A program made the translations under genes and the position numbers. Positions 1 through 8,181 of a stretch of 38,561 bases of DNA are shown here, piece after piece. The notes under the pieces were generated by a model. It did not search any database and had not been told where the DNA came from. It saw only the letters and a program-made list of their open reading frames with translations. The number at the start of each line of letters is the position of its first letter. The stretch's first letter is position 1. This stretch comes from Azotobacter paspali (GTDB lineage: Bacteria; Pseudomonadota; Gammaproteobacteria; Pseudomonadales; Pseudomonadaceae), in NCBI RefSeq assembly GCF_042434745.1, contig NZ_JBHLSS010000035.1; one strand, written 5' to 3'.

Positions 1-1
1 G

Positions 2-640
2 TCGGGTAAGGGCGTGCGGGCTTCATCCAACTACGATAGCTTCACCGGCACCAAGTTCATAACACGCTCTAAACGGCTTGGTTGCCTCGAGATGACGCGC
101 TCGGCGCCCTGGTCCACCCCACTCTACGCGGTGAAGCATGCGCCGCGGGGGCGCAAGCACTGGCACGTCACCGGTCGCGTGGCCAGGGACAAGCGCAGCC
201 GGCAAAACACGCAGCGCGAAAGTGAGCCCTAGCTGCTGGCCAGCAACCTGCCCGAGGCGCAGTGGAATGCCGTGCAGGTCGTGGCGATCTACAAGCGGCG
301 CATGCAGGTCGAGGAAGGCTTGCGCGACTTGAAGAGCCATCGGCAGGGGCTGGGACTGGAGCTGCATCGAAGCCGCTGTCCGCGCCGCATCGAGGTTCTG
401 CTGCTGATCGCCGTGCTGGCCAACTACGCGCTGTGCCTGCTGGGTCTGCAGGCGCGAGAGGCGGGGCACGAGCGGCGCTTTCAGAGCAACAGTCTCAAGT
501 GCAAGCACGTGATGTCACTGTGGCAGCTGGAATTGGAGTACGCACGCGGTTACGCGGGAGACATTTCCCAGGAGACGTTATGCCGTCTGGAGTTGGCCCT
601 GCGGCGGGAGGTCCATCGGCAAGCGCAGGAACTGGGGTGA
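2..640 (+). pseudogene. IS4-family transposase remnant (C-terminal part, internal amber stop)
   Basis: One reading frame is open from the window edge to the stop at 638-640 except for a TAG at 230-232. After that stop, at about 290-335, the frame carries a perfect IS4-type YREK signature, Y-x2-R-x3-E-x6-K (YKRRMQVEEGLRDLK), which contains the catalytic Glu of the DDE triad. The text around the stop reads EP-stop-LLASNLP. IS4-type transposases usually have EPWLLA here, so the stop looks like TGG changed to TAG. The N-terminal part lies outside the window, so full length cannot be judged. No inverted repeat was identified downstream. It is most likely a dead transposase, since the nonsense codon falls upstream of the catalytic Glu. 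Confidence 0.8.
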
Positions 641-790
641 TTTTGTGGGGATCACTCAGGGACGGACGTATTTCAGCAGAATCGGGAAGTCTTTTTCAGG
701 ATTTCCCTGAAGATAAGACGGTCGTAATTGAGGCTCTGCACGTTGAAAGCTGCCGCAAACTTGTTCGCGGCAGCATGGAAAATAGTTAAG

Positions 791-1264
791 TTAATTGATT
801 GCATCTGTAGGGTTTGGAAATACACGTACTCTTGATATTTTTCCATCTAAACCATTTTTTTGAATGTATTCGACTCGGATTCCGAAGTTTTCACCGGGAT
901 TGAGAAAGTTATTTTCAAATGTGCGAAGACAATATCCTTCTGGGGGAATAAAGGAGCTGTCCGTTATGGTAATTTTAGTCCAGTCGTCTGTTTCATTGGC
1001 TTTGGGGTCGTCATAGACATATATTCTTGCTCCGTTTTTTACGGACTTAAGGATTCTCAGGGAGCGTGCCTCGTCATTGTTTCCTTTACATGCTCCTTTA
1101 CTTTTGCAGTTGTCATTGGCGAAAGCGTGGCTATTATAAGCAAAAACAATATCTTGTGAGCACCCGTTTCCCTCATAAAAAATCAGGTCGCTATCTGCCA
1201 TGGCTTGTGTGGAAAGTAGTATTGCAGCAAAGCTCATAAAACTGAGATGTTTGTTTGGTTGCAT
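791..1264 (-). CDS. small secreted protein of unknown function, possibly beta/gamma-crystallin-like
   Basis: This gene encodes 157 residues. The start is supported by a GGAGGG Shine-Dalgarno site just upstream. Residues 1-23 form a typical Sec signal peptide (hydrophobic run FMSFAAILLS, then AMA before DSD), so the mature protein should be periplasmic or secreted. The mature part has an even number of cysteines (near residues 35, 53, 59 and 112), suggesting disulfides. A segment NDEARSLRIL followed by DDP and DDWT resembles the loop pattern of some calcium-binding beta/gamma-crystallin-like proteins, but this is only a suggestion. Base composition is clearly lower in GC than the rest of the window and it sits between transposase remnants, so it was probably acquired by transfer. 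I do not recognise a specific function. Confidence 0.7.
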   Translation of the reverse strand: MQPNKHLSFMSFAAILLSTQAMADSDLIFYEGNGCSQDIVFAYNSHAFANDNCKSKGACKGNNDEARSLRILKSVKNGARIYVYDDPKANETDDWTKITITDSSFIPPEGYCLRTFENNFLNPGENFGIRVEYIQKNGLDGKISRVRVFPNPTDAIN

Positions 1265-1650
1265 GTTTCCCTCCGAGTGAGTTTGGTAAAATAGAGCACT
1301 ATGCTGACAGTTTTAATGCCGGGCACATAGTGTGGGGAGTTGGCCTTGATTGTGGGAGGCTGTTATTTGGTGAAATAACAGGCGTTTTTTGTTTTTTGGG
1401 TGCGTTGTGGAGTATCGCATCCTTGCATATCTCAAATGTAGTCCTTATTGGTCGCACAGCTTATGAAGGCAATCGTTCATAATGTCAATGCTGTCAAAAT
1501 GCTGGTATTCTCTGGTTAGGGTTTTGTGCTGTGCTACCGATATAGCGCTGTACTGACCGAAAACTGCGACTTTGTTCTCATATCCGATCGCAGGCGATAG
1601 GCGTCAATTTCCTCAGTGAGTTACCGAAAAATACCGGTTGTTACTGCCGC
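1265..1650. other. low-GC intergenic stretch with no recognisable gene
   Basis: The stretch upstream of the small secreted protein continues the low-GC composition of that gene. It probably contains that gene's promoter. I see no coding pattern, RNA gene or clear repeat in it. Confidence 0.5.
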
Positions 1651-1684
1651 TATGTATGTCATGCCTTTATGTATGTCATGCCTT
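1651..1684. repeat. perfect 17-bp tandem duplication
   Basis: The 17-mer TATGTATGTCATGCCTT occurs twice in direct tandem at 1651-1667 and 1668-1684. It lies just outside the left end of the IS3-like remnant that begins near 1720. It may come from replication slippage or be a scar of a past insertion. Confidence 0.9.
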
Positions 1685-1719
1685 GGTTCGCGTCGTTTAA
1701 AGTACCGCAGGCAGGATTG

Positions 1720-1934
1720 TGAACCGCCCCGGGTTTCCCGGAGGCTCCAACCTTTGACAGGATGGAGCCATGAAGACAGCAACGCAGTATTCCCCTGAAG
1801 TCCGGCAACGGGCGGTTCGCATGGTGCTCGAGCATCAGGACGAGCACGAGTCGCAGTGGGCGGCGATCCACTCCATCGCGGCGAAGATCGGTTGCTCGGC
1901 CGAAACGCTGCGCCGCTGGGTAAGGCGGGCCCAT
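1720..1934 (+). mobile_element. left end of an IS3-family element with truncated orfA
   Basis: A terminal-inverted-repeat-like sequence begins at 1720 (TGAACCGCCCCGGGTTTCCC). It is followed by an ATG at 1770 preceded by a GGATGGAG-type ribosome binding site. The first 55 or so codons match IS3-family OrfA. They start MKTATQYSPEVRQRAVRMV and run through a helix-turn-helix ending SAETLRRWVRRA, which is the DNA-binding domain. Similarity stops near 1934. Downstream, the same frame runs open only because it is antisense to the ABC transporter gene. The element is therefore cut within orfA. No orfB with a catalytic DDE core follows. It marks one edge of the glycan module at 2055-7437. Confidence 0.75.
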
Positions 1935-2054
1935 CGAGATCGTTGCCCCCTTGTCGAAGGTTTTCGCTTCGGGCAGCAGGGGGCGATGCCTCTTGCGCAC
2001 AGAGCCCAGGCGAGTCGAAACGGAGGCGCGGGAGTTCAGCGGTCGCTGCATCGC

Positions 2055-3854
2055 TCAGCCGACCGTCGGCAGCTTGGGATCGCGCAGGAAGCCCTCGGCC
2101 TGCATCCGCCACAGCGAAGCGTAGAGGCCGTTGCGGGCAAGCAGTTCGGCCGGGCTGCCGTCCTCCACCACCTTGCCTTTCTGCATCACCAGGATGCGGT
2201 CGAAATTGGCTACGGTGGACAATCGGTGTGCCACCGCCAATACCGTGCGGTCGCGCACCAGATCGGCCAGGGCAACCTGGATCTCCGCCTCGGAATGAGT
2301 GTCGAGGGCCGAGGTGGCCTCGTCCAGAATCAGGATCGGCGCGTCCTTGAGGAAGGCGCGGGCGATTCCCAAGCGCTGGCGTTGACCGCCGGAGAGCATC
2401 ACCCCGCGTTCGCCGACCTGGGTGTCGTAGCCCTGTGGCAGCTCGCGGATGAAGGCGTCGCAATAGGCCATGCGCGCCGCCTCCTCGACCTCCTCGTCGC
2501 TAGCCTCGGGGCGGCCGTAGCGGATGTTCTCGCGGATGCTGCGGTTGAACAGCGCGGTTTCCTGGGGTACCACGGCGATCATCTGGCGCAGGCTGTCCAC
2601 GCTGACTTGGCGGATATCATGGTCGTCGATGCGGATACTGCCCTCTTGGACATCGTCCAGGCGCTGGATCAGGTACACCAGAGTCGACTTGCCGGCTCCA
2701 CTGGGGCCTACCAGGCCGATCTTCTGCCCGGCCGGAATGTGCAGGTTGAAGTCCTTGAATACCTGGCGGTCGTCCGGATAGCGGTAGCCCACGTCGATCA
2801 GGTCGATGGTGCCGTCGGCGACGGTTAGCGGCTGGTCGGGGTCGTGCAGGGCATGGGGCTGGACGATGATGCGCAGGGTGTCGGCAATGGCGCCGAGCTG
2901 CTGGGTTGTATCCACCAGCGCGAGGGCCAGGTCGCGCGAACCGTGCAGGATGCGGAAGGTCAGTGCGCTGACTAGCACCACGTCGCCGGCGCTGACGCTG
3001 CCGGCGCGCCATAGCTGGATGGCCCAGACCAGCATGCCGCCGGCCATCAGCGACAGGCAGACGTCGTGCAACAGACGCGCCTTCTCCATGTACATCCAGC
3101 TCTTGCGGTGGGCGTGGGCCTCGCTGCCGATCTTCTGCGCCAGCCGCTCGCTTTCGCGGTCGCGGGCGGAGAAAGCCTTGATGGTCCAGACGTTGGATAC
3201 TGCATCGACCAGTTCGCCGCCGACATGCGCGGCCTGGGCGGCGTAACGCTGGTGCCTGGTGCGACCGCGGATGCCGTAGTTGGTGATCAGCAGGGCGACC
3301 AGCAGCACGGCGCCGATCAACGCCAGGGCCATGCGCCAGTCGATGGTGAGCAGCACTACCACGGCACCGGCGAAATCGACCAGGGGTGGCATGATCTTCC
3401 AGGCGAAGCTGCCATAGATGGTGCCGGCCGCCGAGCCGCTGGCGGTGATACGGTTGCCCAGGGCGCCGGCGAAGTGCTCGTTGAAGTAGCGCATCGGGTG
3501 GCCGGTCAGATAGCGGAACAGCTCGACGCGGATATCCACGCAACTGGCCACCACGGTCTGGCAGCCGAGCCAACCACCGAGACGCCAGAAGGCGTTCTCG
3601 GCGACGATCAGACCGAGGAACAGCGCCAATGGCGTCCACACGTCGGCGGCCAGGCGGTCGGCCGTGGTCATGGCATCGACCAGCAGCTTCATACCGTACT
3701 GCACCGCCACCGCACTGCCGGCGGCGCCGACGATCAGCGTGAACATCAGGCCGAAATGCCAGGGGCGCCGGTGCACATAGCGCCAGAGAAAGGGTAGTGG
3801 ATGGCTCGGCAGTTGCAGCCGTCGGCGGGGAACAGACTTGCTTTTTGGGCTCAT
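2055..3854 (-). CDS. ABC exporter half-transporter (membrane domain fused to ATPase), lipid/glycan export type
   Basis: This 599-residue protein has the MsbA-like layout. An N-terminal membrane domain spans roughly residues 30-320 with hydrophobic segments near 35-60, 75-90, 155-190 and 265-285. The ATPase follows from about 345. Visible motifs are Walker A GPSGAGKST (383-391), Q-loop VPQE (429-432), signature LSGGQ (487-491), Walker B ILILDE (507-512), D-loop SALD and H-loop His543, so it should be catalytically competent as a homodimer. Its ATG overlaps the stop of the upstream glycosidase-like gene (TCAT at 3851-3854), which implies translational coupling. The partner genes (UDP-galactopyranose mutase and glycosyltransferase) suggest it exports a galactofuranose-containing glycolipid or oligosaccharide. 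That substrate is inferred; a drug or peptide exporter role cannot be excluded from sequence alone. Confidence 0.9.
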   Translation of the reverse strand: MSPKSKSVPRRRLQLPSHPLPFLWRYVHRRPWHFGLMFTLIVGAAGSAVAVQYGMKLLVDAMTTADRLAADVWTPLALFLGLIVAENAFWRLGGWLGCQTVVASCVDIRVELFRYLTGHPMRYFNEHFAGALGNRITASGSAAGTIYGSFAWKIMPPLVDFAGAVVVLLTIDWRMALALIGAVLLVALLITNYGIRGRTRHQRYAAQAAHVGGELVDAVSNVWTIKAFSARDRESERLAQKIGSEAHAHRKSWMYMEKARLLHDVCLSLMAGGMLVWAIQLWRAGSVSAGDVVLVSALTFRILHGSRDLALALVDTTQQLGAIADTLRIIVQPHALHDPDQPLTVADGTIDLIDVGYRYPDDRQVFKDFNLHIPAGQKIGLVGPSGAGKSTLVYLIQRLDDVQEGSIRIDDHDIRQVSVDSLRQMIAVVPQETALFNRSIRENIRYGRPEASDEEVEEAARMAYCDAFIRELPQGYDTQVGERGVMLSGGQRQRLGIARAFLKDAPILILDEATSALDTHSEAEIQVALADLVRDRTVLAVAHRLSTVANFDRILVMQKGKVVEDGSPAELLARNGLYASLWRMQAEGFLRDPKLPTVG

Positions 3855-4999
3855 GACAGGAAATGCGATGCGCTCGAGTCTTCCAGAAGTCGGGTCAGCA
3901 TGGCCTGCTGCGTGCGCAGCTCGGTCTGCAGCGGGCTGTGCAGTATGCGCCGACCTTGGTTGTCGGGCACCCCGATCAGCCCGGTCGAGCAGTGCCGTTC
4001 GTCGAACCAGCCGGGATAGTCCTGGATCGGGTAGAGGCAGATGCCCTCGATTGGCACGCCGCGCTGCAGAGCGGCGAAGGTCTGCTCAGCGACGTAGCGC
4101 AGCCAGGGCGCGCGGGCCTCGCCTTCGGCGCCGGTCTCGGCGATCAGGAGCGGTCGCCGGTAGCGCTGGTAGACCTCGGCGAGGATGCCCTGGAAGGGCC
4201 GGTAGGCCGGGTGGCCGAGGGGGACGGTGGCGCCGCCGTAGAACCACTGGTTGTCCGAGTAGTAATTGACGCCGACGATATCCAGGTATTCGGGACGGCC
4301 GCCGAGCCCCGGCCAGGCCCGCCCGGTGAGCAGGTCCCAGGCCTCGTACTGGGCTTCGCGATGCGCCTCGGCCGCTTGGGTATCGGCGGGCCGGGACGGC
4401 AGCACGTGGATCACCGGGTCGATCTGCACGAAGCGCGCGCGCGGCTCGACGGCACGGATCGCCTCGATCGCCGCGATGTTGGCGCGCACCAATTGGTGTT
4501 TGAGCTCCTGGCCGCGGCCGCGGGCCAGTGGGTTGAACAGCGCCTGGTCGCCGCCGGCCCAGGCCCAGTAGGAGATCTCGTTGACCGGCGAATAGAAGGG
4601 CTCGGCGATGCCCTCGTCGCGCAGCAGCCGGGCCAGGGCGGCGGCGAAGCGGGCGAAGCGCTCGACGAAGGCCGGCCGCCAGATGTCGAGGTCGTCCGGC
4701 CAGCCGTAGTGGCAGATGTCCCAGATCACCTGCAGGCGCTGGTCCTGGGCGGCGCGCAACATGGGCAGGAAGCTCGACCAGTCGTACTGGTCCGGCGAGC
4801 GCTCGATCAGGTGCCAACGCAGGCCGTCGCGTACGGTGAACAGCGCGTGGGCAGCCATGAGGGCGTAGTCGGTGGCCGCGTGAAGATCATGGCCGGTGGC
4901 GGCGATCAGGTCGAGGCGCAGGTCGTCGTGGCGACGGTGCGTGGAGCACTCGAAGCCGCCCTGGAAGAAACCGGCAAAGATGGTCGGTCGGTGCATCAT
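3851..4999 (-). CDS. clan GH-A glycoside hydrolase-like protein (beta-glucosidase/GH1-like, COG2723 type)
   Basis: The protein has 382 residues and looks like a compact TIM-barrel glycosidase. The usual retaining-enzyme residues are present: the acid/base Glu141 in SPVNEISYW after strand 4, and the nucleophile Glu288 in LLIAETG after strand 7. Other barrel signatures include LRWHLIE (about 60-66), IWDICHYGWPDD (92-103) and GVNYYSDN (243-250). It is shorter than typical GH1 enzymes (about 450 residues). No signal peptide is visible, so it should act in the cytoplasm, which is unusual for a degradative enzyme and suggests a part in building or editing a glycan before export. It overlaps the ABC exporter by 4 bp and lies 72 bp after the mutase gene. 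The exact substrate cannot be inferred. Confidence 0.75.
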   Translation of the reverse strand: MMHRPTIFAGFFQGGFECSTHRRHDDLRLDLIAATGHDLHAATDYALMAAHALFTVRDGLRWHLIERSPDQYDWSSFLPMLRAAQDQRLQVIWDICHYGWPDDLDIWRPAFVERFARFAAALARLLRDEGIAEPFYSPVNEISYWAWAGGDQALFNPLARGRGQELKHQLVRANIAAIEAIRAVEPRARFVQIDPVIHVLPSRPADTQAAEAHREAQYEAWDLLTGRAWPGLGGRPEYLDIVGVNYYSDNQWFYGGATVPLGHPAYRPFQGILAEVYQRYRRPLLIAETGAEGEARAPWLRYVAEQTFAALQRGVPIEGICLYPIQDYPGWFDERHCSTGLIGVPDNQGRRILHSPLQTELRTQQAMLTRLLEDSSASHFLS

Positions 5000-5071
5000 T
5001 CATTCCTGCCTGGGAATACTGCTCTGATACCCCAAGGGCGCGGCACGCCCGGCACCGTGCAGGGTGGCATC

Positions 5072-6271
5072 CTAAGACGCCTGCCGGGCCGGGCTCGCGG
5101 CGTGCTCCGGGCTTTCGTCCGGCGCCGCACAGCGCTCGTCCTCCTTGATGCGCTTGTACAGCGCCAAGGCCTGGCCGACCACCTGGTCCATATTGTAGTA
5201 CTTGTAGGTGCCCAGCCGGCCGAGGAAGGTCACCCCCTGCGTGGCGTCGGCTAGCGCCTGGTAGCGCCTATACAGCTCGGTGTTCTCCTGGCGCGGGATC
5301 GGGTAGTAGGGCTCGCCCTCGGCCGAGGGGTACTCGTAGGTGATGCTGGTCTTGTGATGGCGTTGGCCGGTCAGGTGCTTGTACTCGGTGATCCGCGTCC
5401 AGGGTACGTCCTCGGCGGGGTAGTTGACCACCGCCACCGGCTGCAGCTGTTCCCGGTCAAGGGTCTCGTGGTGGAACTGCAGCGAGCGGTAGGGCAAGCG
5501 GCCGTAGCAGTGGTCGAAGTACTCGTCGATCGGCCCGCAGTAGACCAGGTGCCGGTAGCGCACCGCCTTGCAGATCTCGCGGTAGTCGGTGTTGAGCAGA
5601 ATCTTGATGTTGCGATGGTCGAGCATCCGCTCGAACATCCGTGTGTAGCCGTGCAGCGGCATCTGCTGGAAGCTGTCGGTGAAATAGCGGTCGTCGTCGC
5701 TGGTGCGCGTCGGCACCCGTGCAGTGACCGAGCGGTCCAGTTGCGACGGGTCCAGACCCCACTGCTTGCGGGTGTAGCCGCGGAAGAACTTCTCGTACAG
5801 CTCGCGGCCAACTTGGTTGACCACCACATCCTCGCTGCTGCGGATCTCGGCCACCGGCTCGGCGCGGGCGGCGAGGAAGTCCGCGGCCCCGGCCTCGTCC
5901 AGCGCCAGGCCGTAGAGCAGGTTCAGGGTGATGCGGTTGATCGGGATCGGCACCTGTCGGCCGTCCACCTCGGCAAGCACCCGGTGCTCGTAGGGGCGCC
6001 ATTTGGTGAAGCGCGACAGGTAGTCGACGATGCGCTGCGAATTGGTGTGGAAGATGTGCGGCCCGTAGCGGTGCACCAGGATGCCGTCGTCGTCGTAGTG
6101 GTCGTAGGCGTTGCCGCCGATGTGCGGACGCCGGTCGATCAGCAGCACGCGCTTGCCGAGGCCGGCGGCCAGGCGCTCGGCCAGCACGCTGCCGGCGAAG
6201 CCGGCGCCGACGATCAGGTAGTCGAAACCCTGGCGCTTGCCGCGCAGGCTGCCGTTCGGTTCATCTTGCAT
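5072..6271 (-). CDS. glf: UDP-galactopyranose mutase
   Basis: The 399-residue flavoenzyme interconverts UDP-galactopyranose and UDP-galactofuranose, the donor for Galf-containing glycans. The N-terminus has the FAD-binding Rossmann motif DYLIVGAGFAGSVLAERLA (about residues 17-35). It is followed by LIDRRPHIGGNAYD and the family-typical RYGPHIFHTNS. Further mutase signatures are FFRGYTRKQWG, VVNYP, TRITEYKH and a C-terminal GRLGTYKYYNMDQV. The ATG at 6271 was chosen because GGGAG lies 8 bases upstream and because the protein then has the usual family length; the same frame is open far upstream but without similarity. The start lies inside the 3' end of the glycosyltransferase gene (58-bp overlap), indicating co-transcription. 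The last 25 residues are an Ala/Pro/Glu-rich tail that is not part of the fold. Confidence 0.93.
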   Translation of the reverse strand: MQDEPNGSLRGKRQGFDYLIVGAGFAGSVLAERLAAGLGKRVLLIDRRPHIGGNAYDHYDDDGILVHRYGPHIFHTNSQRIVDYLSRFTKWRPYEHRVLAEVDGRQVPIPINRITLNLLYGLALDEAGAADFLAARAEPVAEIRSSEDVVVNQVGRELYEKFFRGYTRKQWGLDPSQLDRSVTARVPTRTSDDDRYFTDSFQQMPLHGYTRMFERMLDHRNIKILLNTDYREICKAVRYRHLVYCGPIDEYFDHCYGRLPYRSLQFHHETLDREQLQPVAVVNYPAEDVPWTRITEYKHLTGQRHHKTSITYEYPSAEGEPYYPIPRQENTELYRRYQALADATQGVTFLGRLGTYKYYNMDQVVGQALALYKRIKEDERCAAPDESPEHAASPARQAS

Positions 6272-7437
6272 GCGATCTTCTCCCTCATCTGTGCCCAGGT
6301 GGTGTCCCAGGACATATCGGCGAGCAGCGCATCGGCGCGCTCGAGCAGGCGTTCGCGGTCGGCGCTGTCGCGCAGGGCGGCCTCGCAGGCGGCGACGAAG
6401 GGGTCCGCACCGGCGGCGATGCGCACCAGGCCGCTGTCGCCGTAGCTGCGCACCACGTCGGCGATCGGCGTGGACACCACCGGGCGGCCGCCAGCCAGGT
6501 ATTCCGGGGTCTTGGTCGGGCTGATGAAGCGCGTCGACTCGTTCAGCGCGAAGGGCATCAGCGCCACGTCCCAGCCAGCCAGGTAGCGCGGCAGCTCGTC
6601 GTAGACCTTGCCGCCGAGGAAATGCAGGTTGGGGCGGCGCGGCAGGCTGGCCGGATCGATCTTCACTACCGGGCCGAGCATCACCAACTGCCAGTCGGGC
6701 CGCCGCGCGGCTAGCGCATCCAATAGCTTGAGGTCCAGGCGCTCGTCGATCACCCCGTAGAAGCCCAAGCGTGGGTGTACCAGCGTCGCCTGGTCGGGCG
6801 GGTCGGCCTGCGGCGTGCGGGCGGCGGCGAAGTGGGCGACGTCGACGCTGCTGGGAAAGGGATGGACGTTGGGATGGCGCTGGCGCTTGGCCTCCCAGAG
6901 GCTGTAGCCGCCGGTGAACACCAGATCGGTGCACTCCAGCAGCGCGATTTCGCGCTCAACCAGCTCGGGCGGCGCGCCGCGGAAGGCCGACAGCTCGTCC
7001 ATGCAGTCGTAGATCACCGCCTCGGCGGCCAGGTGCTCGCTATAGGCCAGCGCCATCGGTGTGTAGTACCAGAGGATCAGGCGCCGCGGGCGCTGCGCGG
7101 CCAGGTGCTCGTCGAGCAGGCAGCGCAGGACGGCCGCCGCCGCCGGGCCTTGGCAGTCCGCCGGCAGGTGCGGTACCAGCACCTGCACGCCTTCCTCGTA
7201 GCGGCTTTCCAGCCAGGGCTCGCCGCTGGCGTCGGCCATGGGCTCCTCGAAGAACAGCACCCGCCAATCGCGGGCGAAGCGCGCCATCAGGTGCTGCGGG
7301 CGCTGGTAGACGAAGCTCCAGCGCAGGTGCGACAGACATAGCAGTGTCGGCGCGTCTACCGCGTAGTCGATCATTGCCGTGGGTGTGGTCCGATTCGATT
7401 TGCCGAGAGCGTACTGAAAGGGTCCTGCCCAGCTCAT
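6214..7437 (-). CDS. glycosyltransferase, GT-B fold (GT4-like, TuaH-type)
   Basis: This 407-residue protein resembles single-domain-pair GT-B glycosyltransferases. The N-terminal part has HLRWSFVYQRPQHLM, a signature of glycosyltransferases often encoded beside glf. It is followed by VIYDCMDELSAF and VFTGGYSLWEAK. The C-terminal half contains LGFYGVIDERLD, WQLVMLGPV, LHFLGGKVYDELPRYL and FISPTKTPEYLAGGRPVVSTPI. The Lys/Glu-containing KTPEYLAAG-type loop normally contacts the nucleotide sugar in the GT4/GT1 superfamily. The start at 7437 has GGGGGA 6 bases upstream; an internal ATG at 7374, just before the first conserved segment, has no such site and is the alternative. It is the first gene of the minus-strand module. 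It probably transfers a sugar, perhaps Galf, to a lipid or glycan acceptor; donor and acceptor are inferred. Confidence 0.85.
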   Translation of the reverse strand: MSWAGPFQYALGKSNRTTPTAMIDYAVDAPTLLCLSHLRWSFVYQRPQHLMARFARDWRVLFFEEPMADASGEPWLESRYEEGVQVLVPHLPADCQGPAAAAVLRCLLDEHLAAQRPRRLILWYYTPMALAYSEHLAAEAVIYDCMDELSAFRGAPPELVEREIALLECTDLVFTGGYSLWEAKRQRHPNVHPFPSSVDVAHFAAARTPQADPPDQATLVHPRLGFYGVIDERLDLKLLDALAARRPDWQLVMLGPVVKIDPASLPRRPNLHFLGGKVYDELPRYLAGWDVALMPFALNESTRFISPTKTPEYLAGGRPVVSTPIADVVRSYGDSGLVRIAAGADPFVAACEAALRDSADRERLLERADALLADMSWDTTWAQMREKIACKMNRTAACAASARVSTT

Positions 7438-7639
7438 ACCTGGTCCCCCATAGCGCGAGCGGGCTGCATCCCGCTTACGGTTGTCGTTGTCCAGCTCTCC
7501 GTCTAGCAGGCGGGAGGGTTGTCATGGAGGTATGGAGTGGAGAAAAAGTGAACAGGTTCCGCCTTGTCCGCCGGGTGGCCGCTGTACACCTGGCGTCAAA
7601 GCAACATGAGCGCGACTTGCAGTAGGACGATCGAGTCGA

Positions 7640-8040
7640 TGCGCCGAAGACCGGACGTACCGTTAAAACCCTTCGCCCGTGGGTTCGTCAGGCGGGCGTG
7701 ACAATGAACAGCGTGAGGGGGCTGAGCACCCGCGAGCGAGATGAGCTCAAGGCGTTGGAGCTAGAGAGCGGGGAGCTGCGCTAGGCCAACGAGATCCTGA
7801 GCAAGGCGTATTTCGTCCAGGCGGGGGCGACTGGCAGGCACTTCTGCAGTGCTTCAAAAAACCATGAAGGTTTCCATCGATGGATACTCTGTGCTCCATG
7901 GAGTCGATCTGCCGGGTACTGGCGATCGTTCCGTCGGCCTGTTGTGTCCACGTATCCCGTCAAACCGACCCCGAGCGACGTTCGTTGCAAACAGTGCGTG
8001 ACGAGGTGCTGAGCGGGCATATCTAGCGGATGCTGCGGGT
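7640..8040 (+). mobile_element. decayed IS3-family transposase remnant (orfA 3' part and orfB 5' part)
   Basis: No intact gene is present from 7438 to 8181, but parts of an IS3-type element can be read on the plus strand. Around 7655-7810 the translation gives TLRPWVRQAG, then STRERDELKALELE and, after a TAG, ANEILSKA. This matches the OrfA leucine-zipper end (usually LRQANEIL, so CAG became TAG). Around 7880-8030 another frame gives ESICRVLAIVPSACC and RQTDPERRS with VRDEVL, matching the start of OrfB (EPICRVLPIAPSTYY). The two parts are in different frames and contain stops, so the element is dead. It overlaps only about ten codons of the OrfA fragment at 1770-1934, so both could come from related copies flanking the glycan module. 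Confidence 0.65.
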
Positions 8041-8135
8041 ACGCGGTGTAACGCGATGGCAGGGCCGCACGAGTTCATGAGCATGCCTGCCTCCCGATAC
8101 AGCGCTTCCGAGTCGCCGTCTTCGAAATTGCGGGG

Positions 8136-8170
8136 GAAAGAGCCCGCGAGCGGCTGGCGCTCGCGGGGCT
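8136..8170 (-). terminator. probable terminator after ndh
   Basis: A strong hairpin (CCCGCGAGCG, 5-base loop, CGCTCGCGGG) lies 12 bases beyond the ndh stop. Read on the minus strand it is followed by CTCTTTCCCCC, so the U-tract is weak. Confidence 0.5.
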
Positions 8171-8181
8171 GGGGAGGGGAC

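Noticed and set aside
1621..2463. 280-codon minus-strand frame overlapping the ABC gene and the IS3 end
   Set aside because: It crosses unrelated elements and has no recognisable motif; the ABC exporter frame explains the region from 2055 on.
1770..2828. 352-codon plus-strand frame as one transposase-fusion protein
   Set aside because: Only the first 55 codons match OrfA; the remainder is antisense to the ABC exporter.
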